Positions 34,165 through 43,387 of a DNA stretch of 64,000 bases are shown piece by piece. The notes beneath the pieces are model-generated. The model was not told the DNA's origin. It saw only the letters and a list, made by a program, of their open reading frames with translations, and searched no databases. Where the stretch lies: the NCBI GenBank assembly GCA_023393095.1, contig JAEWMT010000044.1, positions 1 through 64,000 on the forward strand, written 5' to 3'. Numbering within the stretch: the stretch's first letter is position 1; every line of letters starts with the position of its first letter. The stretch comes from Bacillota bacterium (GTDB lineage Bacteria > Bacillota > Clostridia > Lachnospirales > Lachnospiraceae). A program made the translations under genes and the position numbers.

Positions 34165-34860
34165 CTAATCGATGCCGCGCAGGGATATATGTTCTACGTA
34201 AGGTGCGAGAAGCTCTGAATAATGTAATAGGGTTTCTTTAGAGGGGCTGCTAAGTCCATCTGCTATAATATCTCCGGAATCCTTAAATGATTGAAGATAG
34301 TAAGCCTTCGCACCCCTTAGCCAATTACCAATGGAGAGAATATCCGAATCGGTGTGAAGTTCCTTAACGATAGTGGTACGAAATTCATACTCCACTTGGG
34401 TAGTTAAAAGAAAGGTTATACTATCCTCTACTGCTTTCATATTAATATTAGAACATCCGGTGGTTAATGCATATTTTTCACGGGAATTTTTAATATCCAT
34501 AGCGATATAATCAATCAGCTTTTCGTTAACCAGTGCCTTTATCATATCAGGATTGGTTCCATTAGTATCTAATTTTACATGATAGTCTAGAGCTTTCATC
34601 TCTCGAATAAAATTCGGCAGATCAGCATATAGCGTGGGTTCACCTCCGCTAATGCAGACACCCTCTAAGATTCCCCTTCTCTTTTTTAGTTCGGCTATTA
34701 CTTCTTCGACGGGAATGGTCGGCTGAGAGGAAGGATTAATCACTAAGGAAGCATTCTGACAGAAAGGGCAGCGCATATTACATCCGCCAAGGAACAGGAT
34801 AGCAGCCAGATGCCCGGGATAATCCAGCAGGGTCAGCTTATTGAAGCCATGTATCTGCAT
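34165..34860 (-). CDS. Anaerobic ribonucleotide reductase activase-like radical SAM protein
   Basis: This 231-residue radical SAM enzyme has C28-x3-C32-x2-C35 in FLGGCNMRCPFCQNA and the GGEPT motif in CISGGEPTLY. It belongs to the TIGR02495-type group annotated as activators of anaerobic ribonucleoside-triphosphate reductase, which generate a glycyl radical. No nrdD is adjacent, so the true substrate enzyme is uncertain. AAGAGGTGACAAT precedes the ATG. It lies divergent to tadA with about 160 bases between. Confidence 0.85.
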   Translation of the reverse strand: MQIHGFNKLTLLDYPGHLAAILFLGGCNMRCPFCQNASLVINPSSQPTIPVEEVIAELKKRRGILEGVCISGGEPTLYADLPNFIREMKALDYHVKLDTNGTNPDMIKALVNEKLIDYIAMDIKNSREKYALTTGCSNINMKAVEDSITFLLTTQVEYEFRTTIVKELHTDSDILSIGNWLRGAKAYYLQSFKDSGDIIADGLSSPSKETLLHYSELLAPYVEHISLRGID

Positions 34861-35021
34861 ATTGTCACCTCTTTTTTGTTATGATACAATAATTTAAGAT
34901 TTTGACGTAAATCTAGAAGAATAACTGCTTTTGCAATTCTATTAACTTATTATAATTTATAATGAAAACAATGCCATATCATAATAATATAAATATACCA
35001 AAATATGAGGGACTAGTCCAG

Positions 35022-35519
35022 ATGAAAAGGAACACGGAAACGACAATGAATGAAAAATATATGAAAGAAGCGTTAAAACAGGCTAGAAAGGCGTCACATT
35101 TGGGTGAGGTTCCGATTGGATGTGTTATCGTTTATCAGGATAAAATAATTGGACGAGGTTATAATAAACGTAATACAAAGAAGACAACCCTTGCTCATGC
35201 AGAACTGGTTGCAATTGAGAAAGCAAGTAAGGCGATGGGGGACTGGCGCTTAGAGGACTGCACAATGTATGTAACCTTGGAACCATGTCAGATGTGTTCG
35301 GGTGCAATTGTTCAAGCCAGAATAAAGAAGGTCGTGGTTGGAACTATGAATCCAAAGGCCGGATGTGCCGGCTCGATACTTAATCTTCTGCAGATGAAGG
35401 AATTCAACCACCAGGTTGAGTTGGAAATCGGAGTACTGGAGAAGGAATGTACCGAAGTACTTCAGGCATTTTTTAAAGAGTTACGAATTCGTAATAAATT
35501 GGAAAAGCTTGAGTCTTGA
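35022..35519 (+). CDS. tadA: tRNA-specific adenosine(34) deaminase
   Basis: This 165-residue zinc enzyme converts A34 to inosine in tRNA-Arg. The zinc site is complete: H and catalytic E in TLAHAELVAIEK, and the two cysteines in EPCQMCSGA. Three starts are possible; ATG 35022 has GAGGGA about ten bases ahead, ATG 35046 is weaker, and the upstream ATG at 34962 would add an unconserved tail. In Firmicutes tadA commonly precedes the SRP RNA gene, as here (106 bases downstream). Confidence 0.93.
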   Translation: MKRNTETTMNEKYMKEALKQARKASHLGEVPIGCVIVYQDKIIGRGYNKRNTKKTTLAHAELVAIEKASKAMGDWRLEDCTMYVTLEPCQMCSGAIVQARIKKVVVGTMNPKAGCAGSILNLLQMKEFNHQVELEIGVLEKECTEVLQAFFKELRIRNKLEKLES

Positions 35520-35623
35520 CATAATGAATTAAAAATTATATACTTGGCATACAGCTCATTTGCAAAATAGGATTTCACGAAATTCCTTCAAAGCAAACAG
35601 CTTATCCTAATAAGTCATAAAGT

Positions 35624-35889
35624 TTCCGTGCAGCCGGGGAGATAGCGGTGCCCTGTACCTGCAATCCGCTACAGCAGGGGTGATGTTCTGCCTAGGGTGA
35701 CTTACTGTAGGGCAGCCCCTTATAAGTGATGTTGACGTCTGGGTCTTACGCAACAGGAATTTGTGAACCGTGTCAGGTCAGGAATGAAGCAGCACTAAGC
35801 AAAACCTCCTGTGTGCCGTGAGGCTACCTGGATCGAGTTAACTGTAAGGGTAACGCTTATGGTAAGCATTCAAAGCAGAACGCACGGAA
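35624..35889 (+). ncRNA. ffs: Signal recognition particle RNA, large bacterial type
   Basis: The outer ends CCGTGC (35626-35631) and GCACGG (35882-35887) pair. The 5' part carries the Alu-domain signature GGGGAGATAGCGGTGCCCTG with CAATCCGCT, and the S-domain loop has GTCAGGTCAGGAATGAAGCA, the Ffh-binding helix 8 segment. The 265-base length is that of the Bacillus/Clostridium scRNA with an Alu domain. The RNA works with Ffh in co-translational membrane targeting. Edges are good to a few bases. Confidence 0.95.
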
Positions 35890-35906
35890 TTTAATATAAA
35901 TTACAA

Positions 35907-35935
35907 GGAGATGCGTTAAGCATTTCTTTTTTTTG
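35907..35935 (+). terminator. Terminator of the SRP RNA
   Basis: A short stem GAGATGC / GCATTTC with a GTTAA loop is followed by eight T residues. From 35936 to 36123 there is AT-rich DNA with an extended -10 box (TTGCTATATAAT at about 36077-36088), a possible promoter for the next gene. Confidence 0.75.
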
Positions 35936-36123
35936 CCATTTTGGCAGGCTTATATTCTAAAAATGTTAAAACATGTGGGTGCCAATTAATGATAATATGT
36001 CTATTTTTTTATAATTATAAGAATTTCGTACTATGTTGAAAAAAAATGACACTTTTTAGTTCCTGTATTGCAAAATTTGCTATATAATATAAATAGACTA
36101 AAGATACGTTGGGCGGTGTATTT

Positions 36124-38448
36124 ATGGAATCGAGAATGAATCCAAATGCGGTAAATCAGTTCTTAAAGGGTACGGAGATCTATCTTGAAGGAGAACCGGT
36201 AACCAGTGTGGCAATGATTGTTAAGGGCCGGGTATTAATGAAAAATGAAGGAGCAAAGGTGATAATGAGCTCCGGAGCATTTATTGGAATTAATGATTTG
36301 TATGAGGGGAAGTATCAAAGTTCCTATACAGCATATGACGACTTAATGATATATGTATTTTCTGTTAATGGATCTGAGGATCTGGAGACCATATTATCAT
36401 TTAATAAAGATTACCATGGTTTTATGGTAGCATCATTTTATAAGATGATTTATGAACTCGATCAGGTTTATAAGAACTTGATGAAAAATGGAATGGAAAT
36501 CTACCAATATCTGCGTGAGACCTATCAAAATTGTCTATCTTCTGCAGATCAAAGGGGACTAAAAATAATTCAGTCGGACAGGATAGACTCGTTAAAACCC
36601 ATGGATGATGATATGAATATCTTAAACGACCGGATAGGCTATTATTCCGAGTGCAGAAACCTTCCGATGGATGCTGTAAAGTTATTCTACTCCTATGGTA
36701 ATGCGATTACTACATATCAGATTGAGGATCAGGTTAATATCGTTAATCAACAGATAGAGATTCTAAAGCAGTTATCGGAGGAATTTTGTACTATTGCAAA
36801 TTGCCTCGTAGATAATTCTGACAGCTGTCTATTCCGTATCATTATTCAGCTTTCATCACAAACAGATAATATTTCGGGCATGGATCTGATGGATATAATG
36901 GATAATATCATTGAGATGGTGAACCAGGCTGAGATGTTTGCGGATCGTATGCTGGGCAGAGCGTTTAAGGTGAACCGAAGCGAGATGGAGGAAGGCTACC
37001 ATATGCTTCTGACGGGTAACGCTGGTAAGGCCAAGGATGTACAGCCACAGTCCAATCAAATGAAAGAGGATACCCAGAAGGCATTATCAGAGCTTAAGGA
37101 TGCATTTGATAAAATTCTTGACTATGCAGAGATTGACAGTGAACAAGCTCCTAAGATGAGATCGGTTATGGATGACTTTGTAAATATTAGAGACAAGCAT
37201 TCCTCGGATGATGCAGCCAGAGCGATCAGACGAAAGCTGACAGAAAATCATTATATTATTTATGAAAAGGTATTTATGCGGGCATATAAAGAGGGAAATC
37301 CGCCAAGAGTCATTGACTTGTTTTTGAAGTATGGTTTTGCAGATGACAGACTTCTGACGAATGAGCAGATGCTCTCATTATATTTCCTTAAGGAGGAATA
37401 TCCGGATCAAGAAGCCTGCAATGTATATGATATAAAAACATGGCTGTCCTTAATTTATGAGGGTAAGAAAGAACCTTCCAAGAATGAGTTTGATCAGGAA
37501 TATCCTGAGATGGTTGCAAGTCTTAAGAAACAGGGAAGGCTGAATGAACAGGAAGTGAAGCAATGGCTCACTGATCCGGATAAGAAACTGGAATATGAAA
37601 TCCAGAATATGTTCCGATATAATAATCGTACCACGAATGGTCAGATTACTAGCTTTGTGCCAGTATTGTATCAGGATCAGTGTACGGGCTATATTGAAAA
37701 AATGCAGGTTACAGCGAATAGAATAAATGAAGCTGTTGCAAAAATTATGAAGATTGATTATTCGGTATTTGACCGGGAAGTTATCTTTTCAAATAAAGAT
37801 ATAGTGAAAGAATATATTATAAAAAGAATTTATCCCGATGTAATTCTGATGCCTAATGCAGGAAGTAATGGTATTATGTGGCAGGAAATTTCAGGCAAGA
37901 GGAGGGACAGTGCCGGTAGGTTTATCCTTCCGATTCTGACAGACGCAGATCTAAATACGTTGTTCACTCGCATCTTTGGCCGCTTCCGTTGGGAGCTTTG
38001 TCGAACCATAGAGGGTACATCCTGGAATGACATCACAGTCAAATCACTTACCGCAGAATACTCTGATTATCTGCAATTCTATCGTAAAAATAAAGACCTA
38101 TCAGAAGAAAAGAAGGATAAAATAAAGCAGCAGATACAAAAAGGCCGTAACAACAGCAGAGAAATCTTTGTTATAGATTACGAGCAATGGGTGAACTATG
38201 AAGCTGCAGGAGCCGTGAAGCTTAATAAAATTGTAAGGGAGATCATGGCAACTTATTGCCCGTTTTCTAAGGAACTTAGGGAGAAGTTTAAGCTTCAACC
38301 GGTATTTGCAGAAGCAACGATACGATATAACAGAGAGAAGCTTAAGAAGATCCGTGAAGTAGAGGGTAGATTCAGAGTACTTCAGAAGGATAAGATTGAA
38401 ATCACACCGGAACTCACAGCGACATTAGAATACCATCGTGATTTATAA
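36124..38448 (+). CDS. Large protein with N-terminal cyclic-nucleotide-binding-like domain
   Basis: The start at 36124 follows GGGCGGTG; the frame is open five codons earlier from a TTG. The 774-residue protein begins with a Crp-type beta-roll (about 5-90: FLKGTEIYLEGEPVTSVAMIVKGRV, SSGAFIGINDLYEG), as in cNMP-binding regulators. The phosphate-binding arginine cassette is not evident, so ligand binding is doubtful. The rest is mostly helical with no membrane segment and no domain that I recognise; a region near 480-600 and a Tyr/Arg-rich C-terminus (about 650-774) look globular. Proteins of this shape occur in Lachnospiraceae without known function. No DNA-binding helix-turn-helix is seen. 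Confidence 0.6.
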   Translation: MESRMNPNAVNQFLKGTEIYLEGEPVTSVAMIVKGRVLMKNEGAKVIMSSGAFIGINDLYEGKYQSSYTAYDDLMIYVFSVNGSEDLETILSFNKDYHGFMVASFYKMIYELDQVYKNLMKNGMEIYQYLRETYQNCLSSADQRGLKIIQSDRIDSLKPMDDDMNILNDRIGYYSECRNLPMDAVKLFYSYGNAITTYQIEDQVNIVNQQIEILKQLSEEFCTIANCLVDNSDSCLFRIIIQLSSQTDNISGMDLMDIMDNIIEMVNQAEMFADRMLGRAFKVNRSEMEEGYHMLLTGNAGKAKDVQPQSNQMKEDTQKALSELKDAFDKILDYAEIDSEQAPKMRSVMDDFVNIRDKHSSDDAARAIRRKLTENHYIIYEKVFMRAYKEGNPPRVIDLFLKYGFADDRLLTNEQMLSLYFLKEEYPDQEACNVYDIKTWLSLIYEGKKEPSKNEFDQEYPEMVASLKKQGRLNEQEVKQWLTDPDKKLEYEIQNMFRYNNRTTNGQITSFVPVLYQDQCTGYIEKMQVTANRINEAVAKIMKIDYSVFDREVIFSNKDIVKEYIIKRIYPDVILMPNAGSNGIMWQEISGKRRDSAGRFILPILTDADLNTLFTRIFGRFRWELCRTIEGTSWNDITVKSLTAEYSDYLQFYRKNKDLSEEKKDKIKQQIQKGRNNSREIFVIDYEQWVNYEAAGAVKLNKIVREIMATYCPFSKELREKFKLQPVFAEATIRYNREKLKKIREVEGRFRVLQKDKIEITPELTATLEYHRDL

Positions 38449-38463
38449 TATGTTCAAAGCGAT

Positions 38464-38488
38464 AAATGGGGAAAAATATACCCCATTT
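38464..38488 (+). terminator. Short hairpin after the cNMP-like gene
   Basis: AAATGGGG and CCCCATTT form a perfect eight-base stem with a nine-base loop, but no T run follows, so termination strength is uncertain. Confidence 0.5.
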
Positions 38489-38504
38489 GTCGGTCTAATT
38501 AAAA

Positions 38505-38597
38505 TATGATTTGGGTGTTTCATTCTCAGGCAGAGCTTTCGTCATATGTGGTTCTGAGTAAGTCGGCGTGAGAATTTCCACTCAAATCATAAATTTT
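38505..38597 (+). repeat. Hairpin repeat, family B copy 1
   Basis: TATGATTTGGGTG pairs with CACTCAAATCATA, and inside it ATTCTCA pairs with TGAGAAT. The 3' half contains TGAGTAAGTCGGCGTGAGAA, which recurs at 47889-47908 with two changes. AAATTTTT follows, so it may also end transcription. Confidence 0.7.
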
Positions 38598-38729
38598 TAA
38601 AAGGCTTTATGCTTGTTAAATCTTAATACAGATGATACTATTAAAATCAGGATAATTTAATACAAATTACAACAAAAGGTTTTACCAAATTACAATGGCA
38701 AAAGAAATAAACACAGAGGAGGTTAAGTC

Positions 38730-40277
38730 ATGGGAAGCTATGAGAATCTTGTGAAAACAGAGCGGATAAGAAAAAAAGTCGAAGAAGGCGACCTGCTATG
38801 TGCACAGAATATTCTGGATACCATGGATCTTAAGAAAGTTAAGAATATATCAGATTTAAATCTCCTGGCGGAGGTCTATAAAGAAAATGAGCGATATGAT
38901 GAATCCGCAGAACTGTATTTAAAAGTATACGAGAAATCCAAAACAAGAAAAACGATAGGTCAGCTTGTCAATATATCAATTAAAAGAGGGAATATGGAAG
39001 ATGCTCAGTATTATCTAGAGCAGTATAGGAAAGTCTCACCAGATGATTTTGATGGTTACATATACCAGTATAAGATTGATAAGATGAAGGGAGCCTCCTA
39101 TGAACAGCTAATCAACGCGCTAGAAGCTCTTAAGAAGACAGATTACACCGAGAAATGGGCTTATGAGCTTGCTAAGCTTTATTATAAAGCTGGATTGGAA
39201 GATAAGTGTATCAAAGAATGCTCTGATATTGTTCTTTGGTTTGGTGAAGGAATTTATGTGGAAAAAGCGAAAATGCTCCGTTCCTATTTTTCCGGAGAAG
39301 CTGGTCGAGAGAAAATGATGGAGGAAATTAATTTCAGAGCTGCGGTTGTTATGGAGAACAAAACGAGTGATGTTGAAGAAGAGACGGAAGCATTTAATCA
39401 TCTTGAAACCATTAAAAACCCTGAAATTAGTGAAAATCCTGGAATTAATGAAAGCTCAGAGATTAGTGAAAGCCCAGAAATTAGTGAAAGCCCAGTAATA
39501 AGTGAAAGCCCAGAAATTATTAAAAGCCCGGAAATTACTAAAATCTCAGAAATTTCTGAAAGCATAGAACTTACTGAGAGTCTAGAAATTACTGAAAGCC
39601 CAGGATTTGCTGAAAACCCTGAAATCCTTAAAGGATCTGAAAGTCCTATAAATACTGAAATCTCTGATCAGATTGAAATGATTAATAAGTTTAATGCGTC
39701 TGATAAACTGGGAGAGGAAGGCTCTTCCAATGATAATCAAACGGAGAGGGATGGTCTGAAATCAGAGGAGCTTGAAGAGGAAGACAGAATGCTAGGTGAT
39801 ATTGCAGAAGAATATCAAATTAATCCTGATAACATGTTTGGTGATTTTTTAAAGACTGCTTCTATAAAGAAACAGCTGGTGAAGAGTCTTGAATATATTT
39901 TGAATAAGGATACAAAAACGGTTCTAATGATTATAAGCGGGTCAAAAGACACTGATAAAACCGGATTGGCGAAAGATATTGCTCTGTTCATGAGCAAAGT
40001 AGGAAAATTAAATTCCTCCAAGATAGCAAAAATTAACGCCAATAAATTAAATAAAATTCAGATTGAAGAAAAAAAAGCTACATTAAAAGACTGCTGTCTA
40101 TTGATAGAGGAAGCGGGAGAATTAAATACTACAACCATTAATAGCCTATTGGAGCTCATTAATCAGCTGCAAGAGAATATTGCAGTTATTTTTGAGACCG
40201 ACAATAGAAATATTAATAAAATGTTCCGGGAAAGCCCTGCCCTTATGAATTTGTTAAATAACCGAATTTATTTATAA
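38730..40277 (+). CDS. TPR-like protein with Glu-Ser-Pro repeats and a degenerate AAA-type domain
   Basis: This 515-residue protein has three parts. Residues 1 to about 205 are helical hairpins of TPR type (NERYDESAELYLKVYEKSK). Residues about 230-310 are an acidic low-complexity stretch of seven-residue units near ISESPEI. Residues about 365-515 resemble a CbxX/Spo-type AAA ATPase: GSKDTDKT at 404-411 at the Walker A place, LLIEEAGEL near 457 at the Walker B place and AVIFETDNRNINK as sensor 1. The Walker A glycine before Lys is Asp, and the small C-terminal lid domain is absent, so ATPase activity is doubtful. GGAGG precedes the ATG. Confidence 0.65.
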   Translation: MGSYENLVKTERIRKKVEEGDLLCAQNILDTMDLKKVKNISDLNLLAEVYKENERYDESAELYLKVYEKSKTRKTIGQLVNISIKRGNMEDAQYYLEQYRKVSPDDFDGYIYQYKIDKMKGASYEQLINALEALKKTDYTEKWAYELAKLYYKAGLEDKCIKECSDIVLWFGEGIYVEKAKMLRSYFSGEAGREKMMEEINFRAAVVMENKTSDVEEETEAFNHLETIKNPEISENPGINESSEISESPEISESPVISESPEIIKSPEITKISEISESIELTESLEITESPGFAENPEILKGSESPINTEISDQIEMINKFNASDKLGEEGSSNDNQTERDGLKSEELEEEDRMLGDIAEEYQINPDNMFGDFLKTASIKKQLVKSLEYILNKDTKTVLMIISGSKDTDKTGLAKDIALFMSKVGKLNSSKIAKINANKLNKIQIEEKKATLKDCCLLIEEAGELNTTTINSLLELINQLQENIAVIFETDNRNINKMFRESPALMNLLNNRIYL

Positions 40278-40414
40278 GATAAAATATTTTGTTAAAAGAA
40301 CGGAATGTTAATATTAGATAGAAAAATATTATTCCAGCTGGTAAACAGTATTCAAATCCTATTGTATTAAGTGCCTAATATGAGGGAAACTTTATCAATC
40401 GGGATATGTAAAAC

Positions 40415-40756
40415 TTAAACCTTGAATTGTATCGTGATTTCGTTAGGCAGAGATTGTCCCTTTTTGGACTTAACGTTCTTTGTTACATGAAGTAAATAGG
40501 ATTCATTTTTGTTATAAGGGGACAGGGGTTCAATTTCAATATAGTTATCAATTGTATTATAACGGATATTAGCTTGGAGTGGTGTCTGATTTAATGTGGT
40601 TACATAAAGATTCCGATTATTCACAGTGTTAGGATTGAGGGGTGCAGTGAATTTAATTTGCCAAACAAAATTGCCTGTTTTAAATTTTAAATCCTGTTTT
40701 ACTCGATTTTTACCGCTGCCTTCAATGGATTCGATTGTTATATAATGAAGAGCCAT
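40415..40756 (-). CDS. Small Ig-like (Big_5/SbsA-type) domain protein
   Basis: The start at 40756 is set by GGAAGGAG and gives 113 residues. The sequence is a single bacterial Ig-like fold: WQIKFTAPLNPNTVNNRNLYV, then IRYNTIDNYIEIEPLSPYNKNESYLLHV and a final strand NEITIQFKV. This matches SbsA-type Ig domains, which normally occur in large secreted proteins. Here the domain is alone and has no signal peptide, so its place in the cell is unclear. It lies on the opposite strand between the TPR gene and murA. Confidence 0.65.
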   Translation of the reverse strand: MALHYITIESIEGSGKNRVKQDLKFKTGNFVWQIKFTAPLNPNTVNNRNLYVTTLNQTPLQANIRYNTIDNYIEIEPLSPYNKNESYLLHVTKNVKSKKGQSLPNEITIQFKV

Positions 40757-41156
40757 AGCCTTAATCTCCTTCCTTATGCAAAAGCTTATAATTACGTAAC
40801 GATAGGCCGTCATACCTATTGAAGTAGGATAGAATTATTATATCACAAAATATACAAACCGCAATAAAATTGCTATATTTCAATTTTATTTGAAATAGAT
40901 AGCTAATTCTTATTATCGTCATATTTAAGCGGTAAATTAATACTTATTTTCCTTAACAAATTAGAATAAATATACGTATATATAAACTCAAATGTTATAA
41001 AATATAATTATTGATAAATAACAATTTCAAAAAACAATTTACAAACTAGGACTTTGTGGTATAATCAAAATGATGTTAAAAAATTTACAAAAATTTAATT
41101 CAATTTATGTACGAAATTAACAAACTTAAGTTCGATAAATTTGATAGAGGTGCGCA
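40757..41156. other. Intergenic region before murA
   Basis: 400 strongly AT-rich bases between divergent genes. Apart from the murA promoter at 41038-41065 I see no structure or gene. Confidence 0.5.
41038..41065 (+). promoter_or_regulatory. Promoter of murA
   Basis: TTTACA (41038-41043) and a perfect TATAAT (41060-41065) are spaced by 16 bases, with a leader of about 85 bases. Confidence 0.65.
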
Positions 41157-42455
41157 ATGGAGCAATATATTATAAAAGGTGGGAGATCACTTGTTGGTGA
41201 GGTAACAATAAGTGGATATAAAAATGCGGCTCTGGGGATCATAGCAGCCGCAGTTATGACGGATGAAACTGTTAAAATTGAAAACGTTCCCGATGTAAGG
41301 GATATTGACATATTATTGCAGGCTATTGAAGATATCGGTGCTAAAGTTGAGAGAATCAATAGAAACACTGTGAAAATTAATGGTAGTAAAATCAATACGG
41401 TAGATGTTATTTTTGATTACGCAAGAAAAATACGTGGATCCTATTACTTGGTTGGTTCATTACTTGGAAAATATAAAAAATCTAAAGTTGTACTCCCGGG
41501 AGGCTGTAACATAGGCAGCAGACCTTTTGATCAGCACATCAAGGGTTTTGAAGCTTTAGGAGCGACAGTTAAAATTGAACATGGTTCCATATGTACCAAA
41601 GCAAATGAACTGAAGGGAGCCCATATCTATTTTGATGTATGTAGTGTTGGTGCTACCATGAATGTAATGTTAGCTGCGTGTCTTGCTGATGGACTTACAA
41701 TACTTGAAAATGCTGCAAAGGAACCTCATGTTGTAGATGTAGCAAACTTTTTAAATAGTATGGGTGCTAATGTTAAAGGCGCTGGTACAGATGTAATTCG
41801 TATTAAAGGTGTACCAAAGCTTCATGGCTGTGAGTATTCCATTATTCCTGATCAGATAGAAGCAGGAACCTTTATGTTTGCTGCTGCCGCTACAAAGGGC
41901 GACATCCTGATTAAAAATATTATACCGAAGCATTTAGAAGCGTTTACTGCTAAATTACTTGAAATTGGAGCATCTGTTGAAGAATTTGATGATGCTGTAA
42001 GAGTGAAGGCGAATGGGAGACTGGGAAGTTCCCATGTAAAAACTCTAGTGTATCCAGGATTTTTAACAGATATGCAACCTCAGATGACTACCTTACTGGC
42101 GATATCAAAAGGAACCAGTATTGTTACAGAAAGTATTTTTGAGAATCGTTTTAAATATGTCGATGAACTGTCCCGCATGGGAGCATCCATTAAGGTTGAA
42201 AGTAATACGGCAATTATTGATGGGGTTGAGAAGCTTACGGGAGCGATTGTTTCTGCGCCGGATTTAAGAGGCGGGGCCGCACTTGTAATTGCTGGGCTCA
42301 TGGCAGACGGTTATACTATTGTGGAAGATGTGGAATACATTGAACGAGGATATGAAAAACTTGAATATAAGATGCAACAGCTTGGAGCTGCAATTATTAA
42401 AGTAGATTCGGAAGATGTGAAAGCAATAAGAAAGTTTAAATTAAAAGTGAGCTAA
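41157..42455 (+). CDS. murA: UDP-N-acetylglucosamine 1-carboxyvinyltransferase
   Basis: This 432-residue enzyme transfers enolpyruvate from PEP to UDP-GlcNAc, the first committed step of peptidoglycan synthesis in the cytoplasm. The catalytic loop is VVLPGGCNIGSRPFDQHI, whose Cys corresponds to Cys115 of E. coli MurA and is the fosfomycin target. The N-terminal KNAAL motif and PGFLTDMQPQ are present. Firmicutes often carry two copies (MurA1 and MurA2/MurZ); which one this is cannot be told here. A weak GAGGTG lies before the ATG. It is a single gene with its own promoter and terminator. Confidence 0.95.
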   Translation: MEQYIIKGGRSLVGEVTISGYKNAALGIIAAAVMTDETVKIENVPDVRDIDILLQAIEDIGAKVERINRNTVKINGSKINTVDVIFDYARKIRGSYYLVGSLLGKYKKSKVVLPGGCNIGSRPFDQHIKGFEALGATVKIEHGSICTKANELKGAHIYFDVCSVGATMNVMLAACLADGLTILENAAKEPHVVDVANFLNSMGANVKGAGTDVIRIKGVPKLHGCEYSIIPDQIEAGTFMFAAAATKGDILIKNIIPKHLEAFTAKLLEIGASVEEFDDAVRVKANGRLGSSHVKTLVYPGFLTDMQPQMTTLLAISKGTSIVTESIFENRFKYVDELSRMGASIKVESNTAIIDGVEKLTGAIVSAPDLRGGAALVIAGLMADGYTIVEDVEYIERGYEKLEYKMQQLGAAIIKVDSEDVKAIRKFKLKVS

Positions 42456-42462
42456 TAATTCC

Positions 42463-42496
42463 AGAAACACAGGTATAACCTGTGTTTCTGCTTTAT
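42463..42496 (+). terminator. Rho-independent terminator of murA
   Basis: AGAAACACAGG / CCTGTGTTTCT, an 11-base perfect stem with a short loop, followed by GCTTTAT. Confidence 0.9.
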
Positions 42497-42672
42497 CAGA
42501 CTGCATATTTCAAAAATTGTTCTAAGATATTAAGGGTAGAATTTATATTCTATCCTATTTTTATATATAAATATATTGGTTAATAATTGTCATATTTTAA
42601 AAATAAAGGTAAACTTAAGATAAATTAAAAAATTAAAGCCGCCGTTCAATCCGCTATAAGGAGATATAATCC

Positions 42673-43368
42673 ATGAACAAATCAATTTTAATCATTGATG
42701 ATGATAATGAACTTGCCCAGATTACAGCAGACATGCTGGCCGCCTATGGTTACCAGATATCCATTGTTCATAACGGGGAGGAAGCATATGCGCTACTTTG
42801 TAATCATAAGTTTCATCTGATCCTGTTAGATATTAACCTGCCTAGAGAGTCAGGTTTTGAAATATGCAGGGAGTTAAGAAAGGTTTCTACGGTACCTATC
42901 ATATTTGCAAGTGCAAGAACCAGTGAGGATGACAGGATTACAGGACTTGATCTCGGTGGGGATGATTATCTCCCTAAACCATATTCGTTAAAGGAATTAT
43001 TATCAAGGGTAAACGCCCTGTACCGGCGCACCTACGGTTTTAGTGAAGAAGAGAAAATATATCAGATCGGGGATATCGTAATTGAACCTAACGCAAGGAA
43101 GGTAACAAAGAACAAAGAGTCGATTTCACTTTCTCTAAAAGAGTTTGATTTACTTTTATATTTGGCACAAAACAGCAATAAAGCAATGCCAAAAGAACAA
43201 ATTTTAAGAGAAGTATGGGGAACCTACAGTGAGGCAGAACTGACTACAGTAGCGGTACATATAAGGTGGCTTAGAGAAAAGCTTGAGAGTGATCCATCCC
43301 GCCCGATCTACATCATGACTGTCTGGGGAATAGGATATTGCCTGAATGATGAAAGCAGGAATGAATAA
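42673..43368 (+). CDS. OmpR/PhoB-family response regulator
   Basis: This 231-residue protein has a receiver domain with the acidic residues IIDDDNE, phospho-acceptor Asp in LILLDINLPRESG, and K in LPKPYS, then a winged-helix domain ending IYIMTVWGIGYCL. AAGGAGATATAATCC precedes the ATG. It is the first gene of a four-gene operon with a histidine kinase, an ABC ATPase and an FtsX-type permease. This is the arrangement of antimicrobial-peptide or cell-envelope-stress response loci such as BceRS-BceAB. Confidence 0.93.
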   Translation: MNKSILIIDDDNELAQITADMLAAYGYQISIVHNGEEAYALLCNHKFHLILLDINLPRESGFEICRELRKVSTVPIIFASARTSEDDRITGLDLGGDDYLPKPYSLKELLSRVNALYRRTYGFSEEEKIYQIGDIVIEPNARKVTKNKESISLSLKEFDLLLYLAQNSNKAMPKEQILREVWGTYSEAELTTVAVHIRWLREKLESDPSRPIYIMTVWGIGYCLNDESRNE

Positions 43369-43387
43369 GAGGAAAGGATAACAGAAT

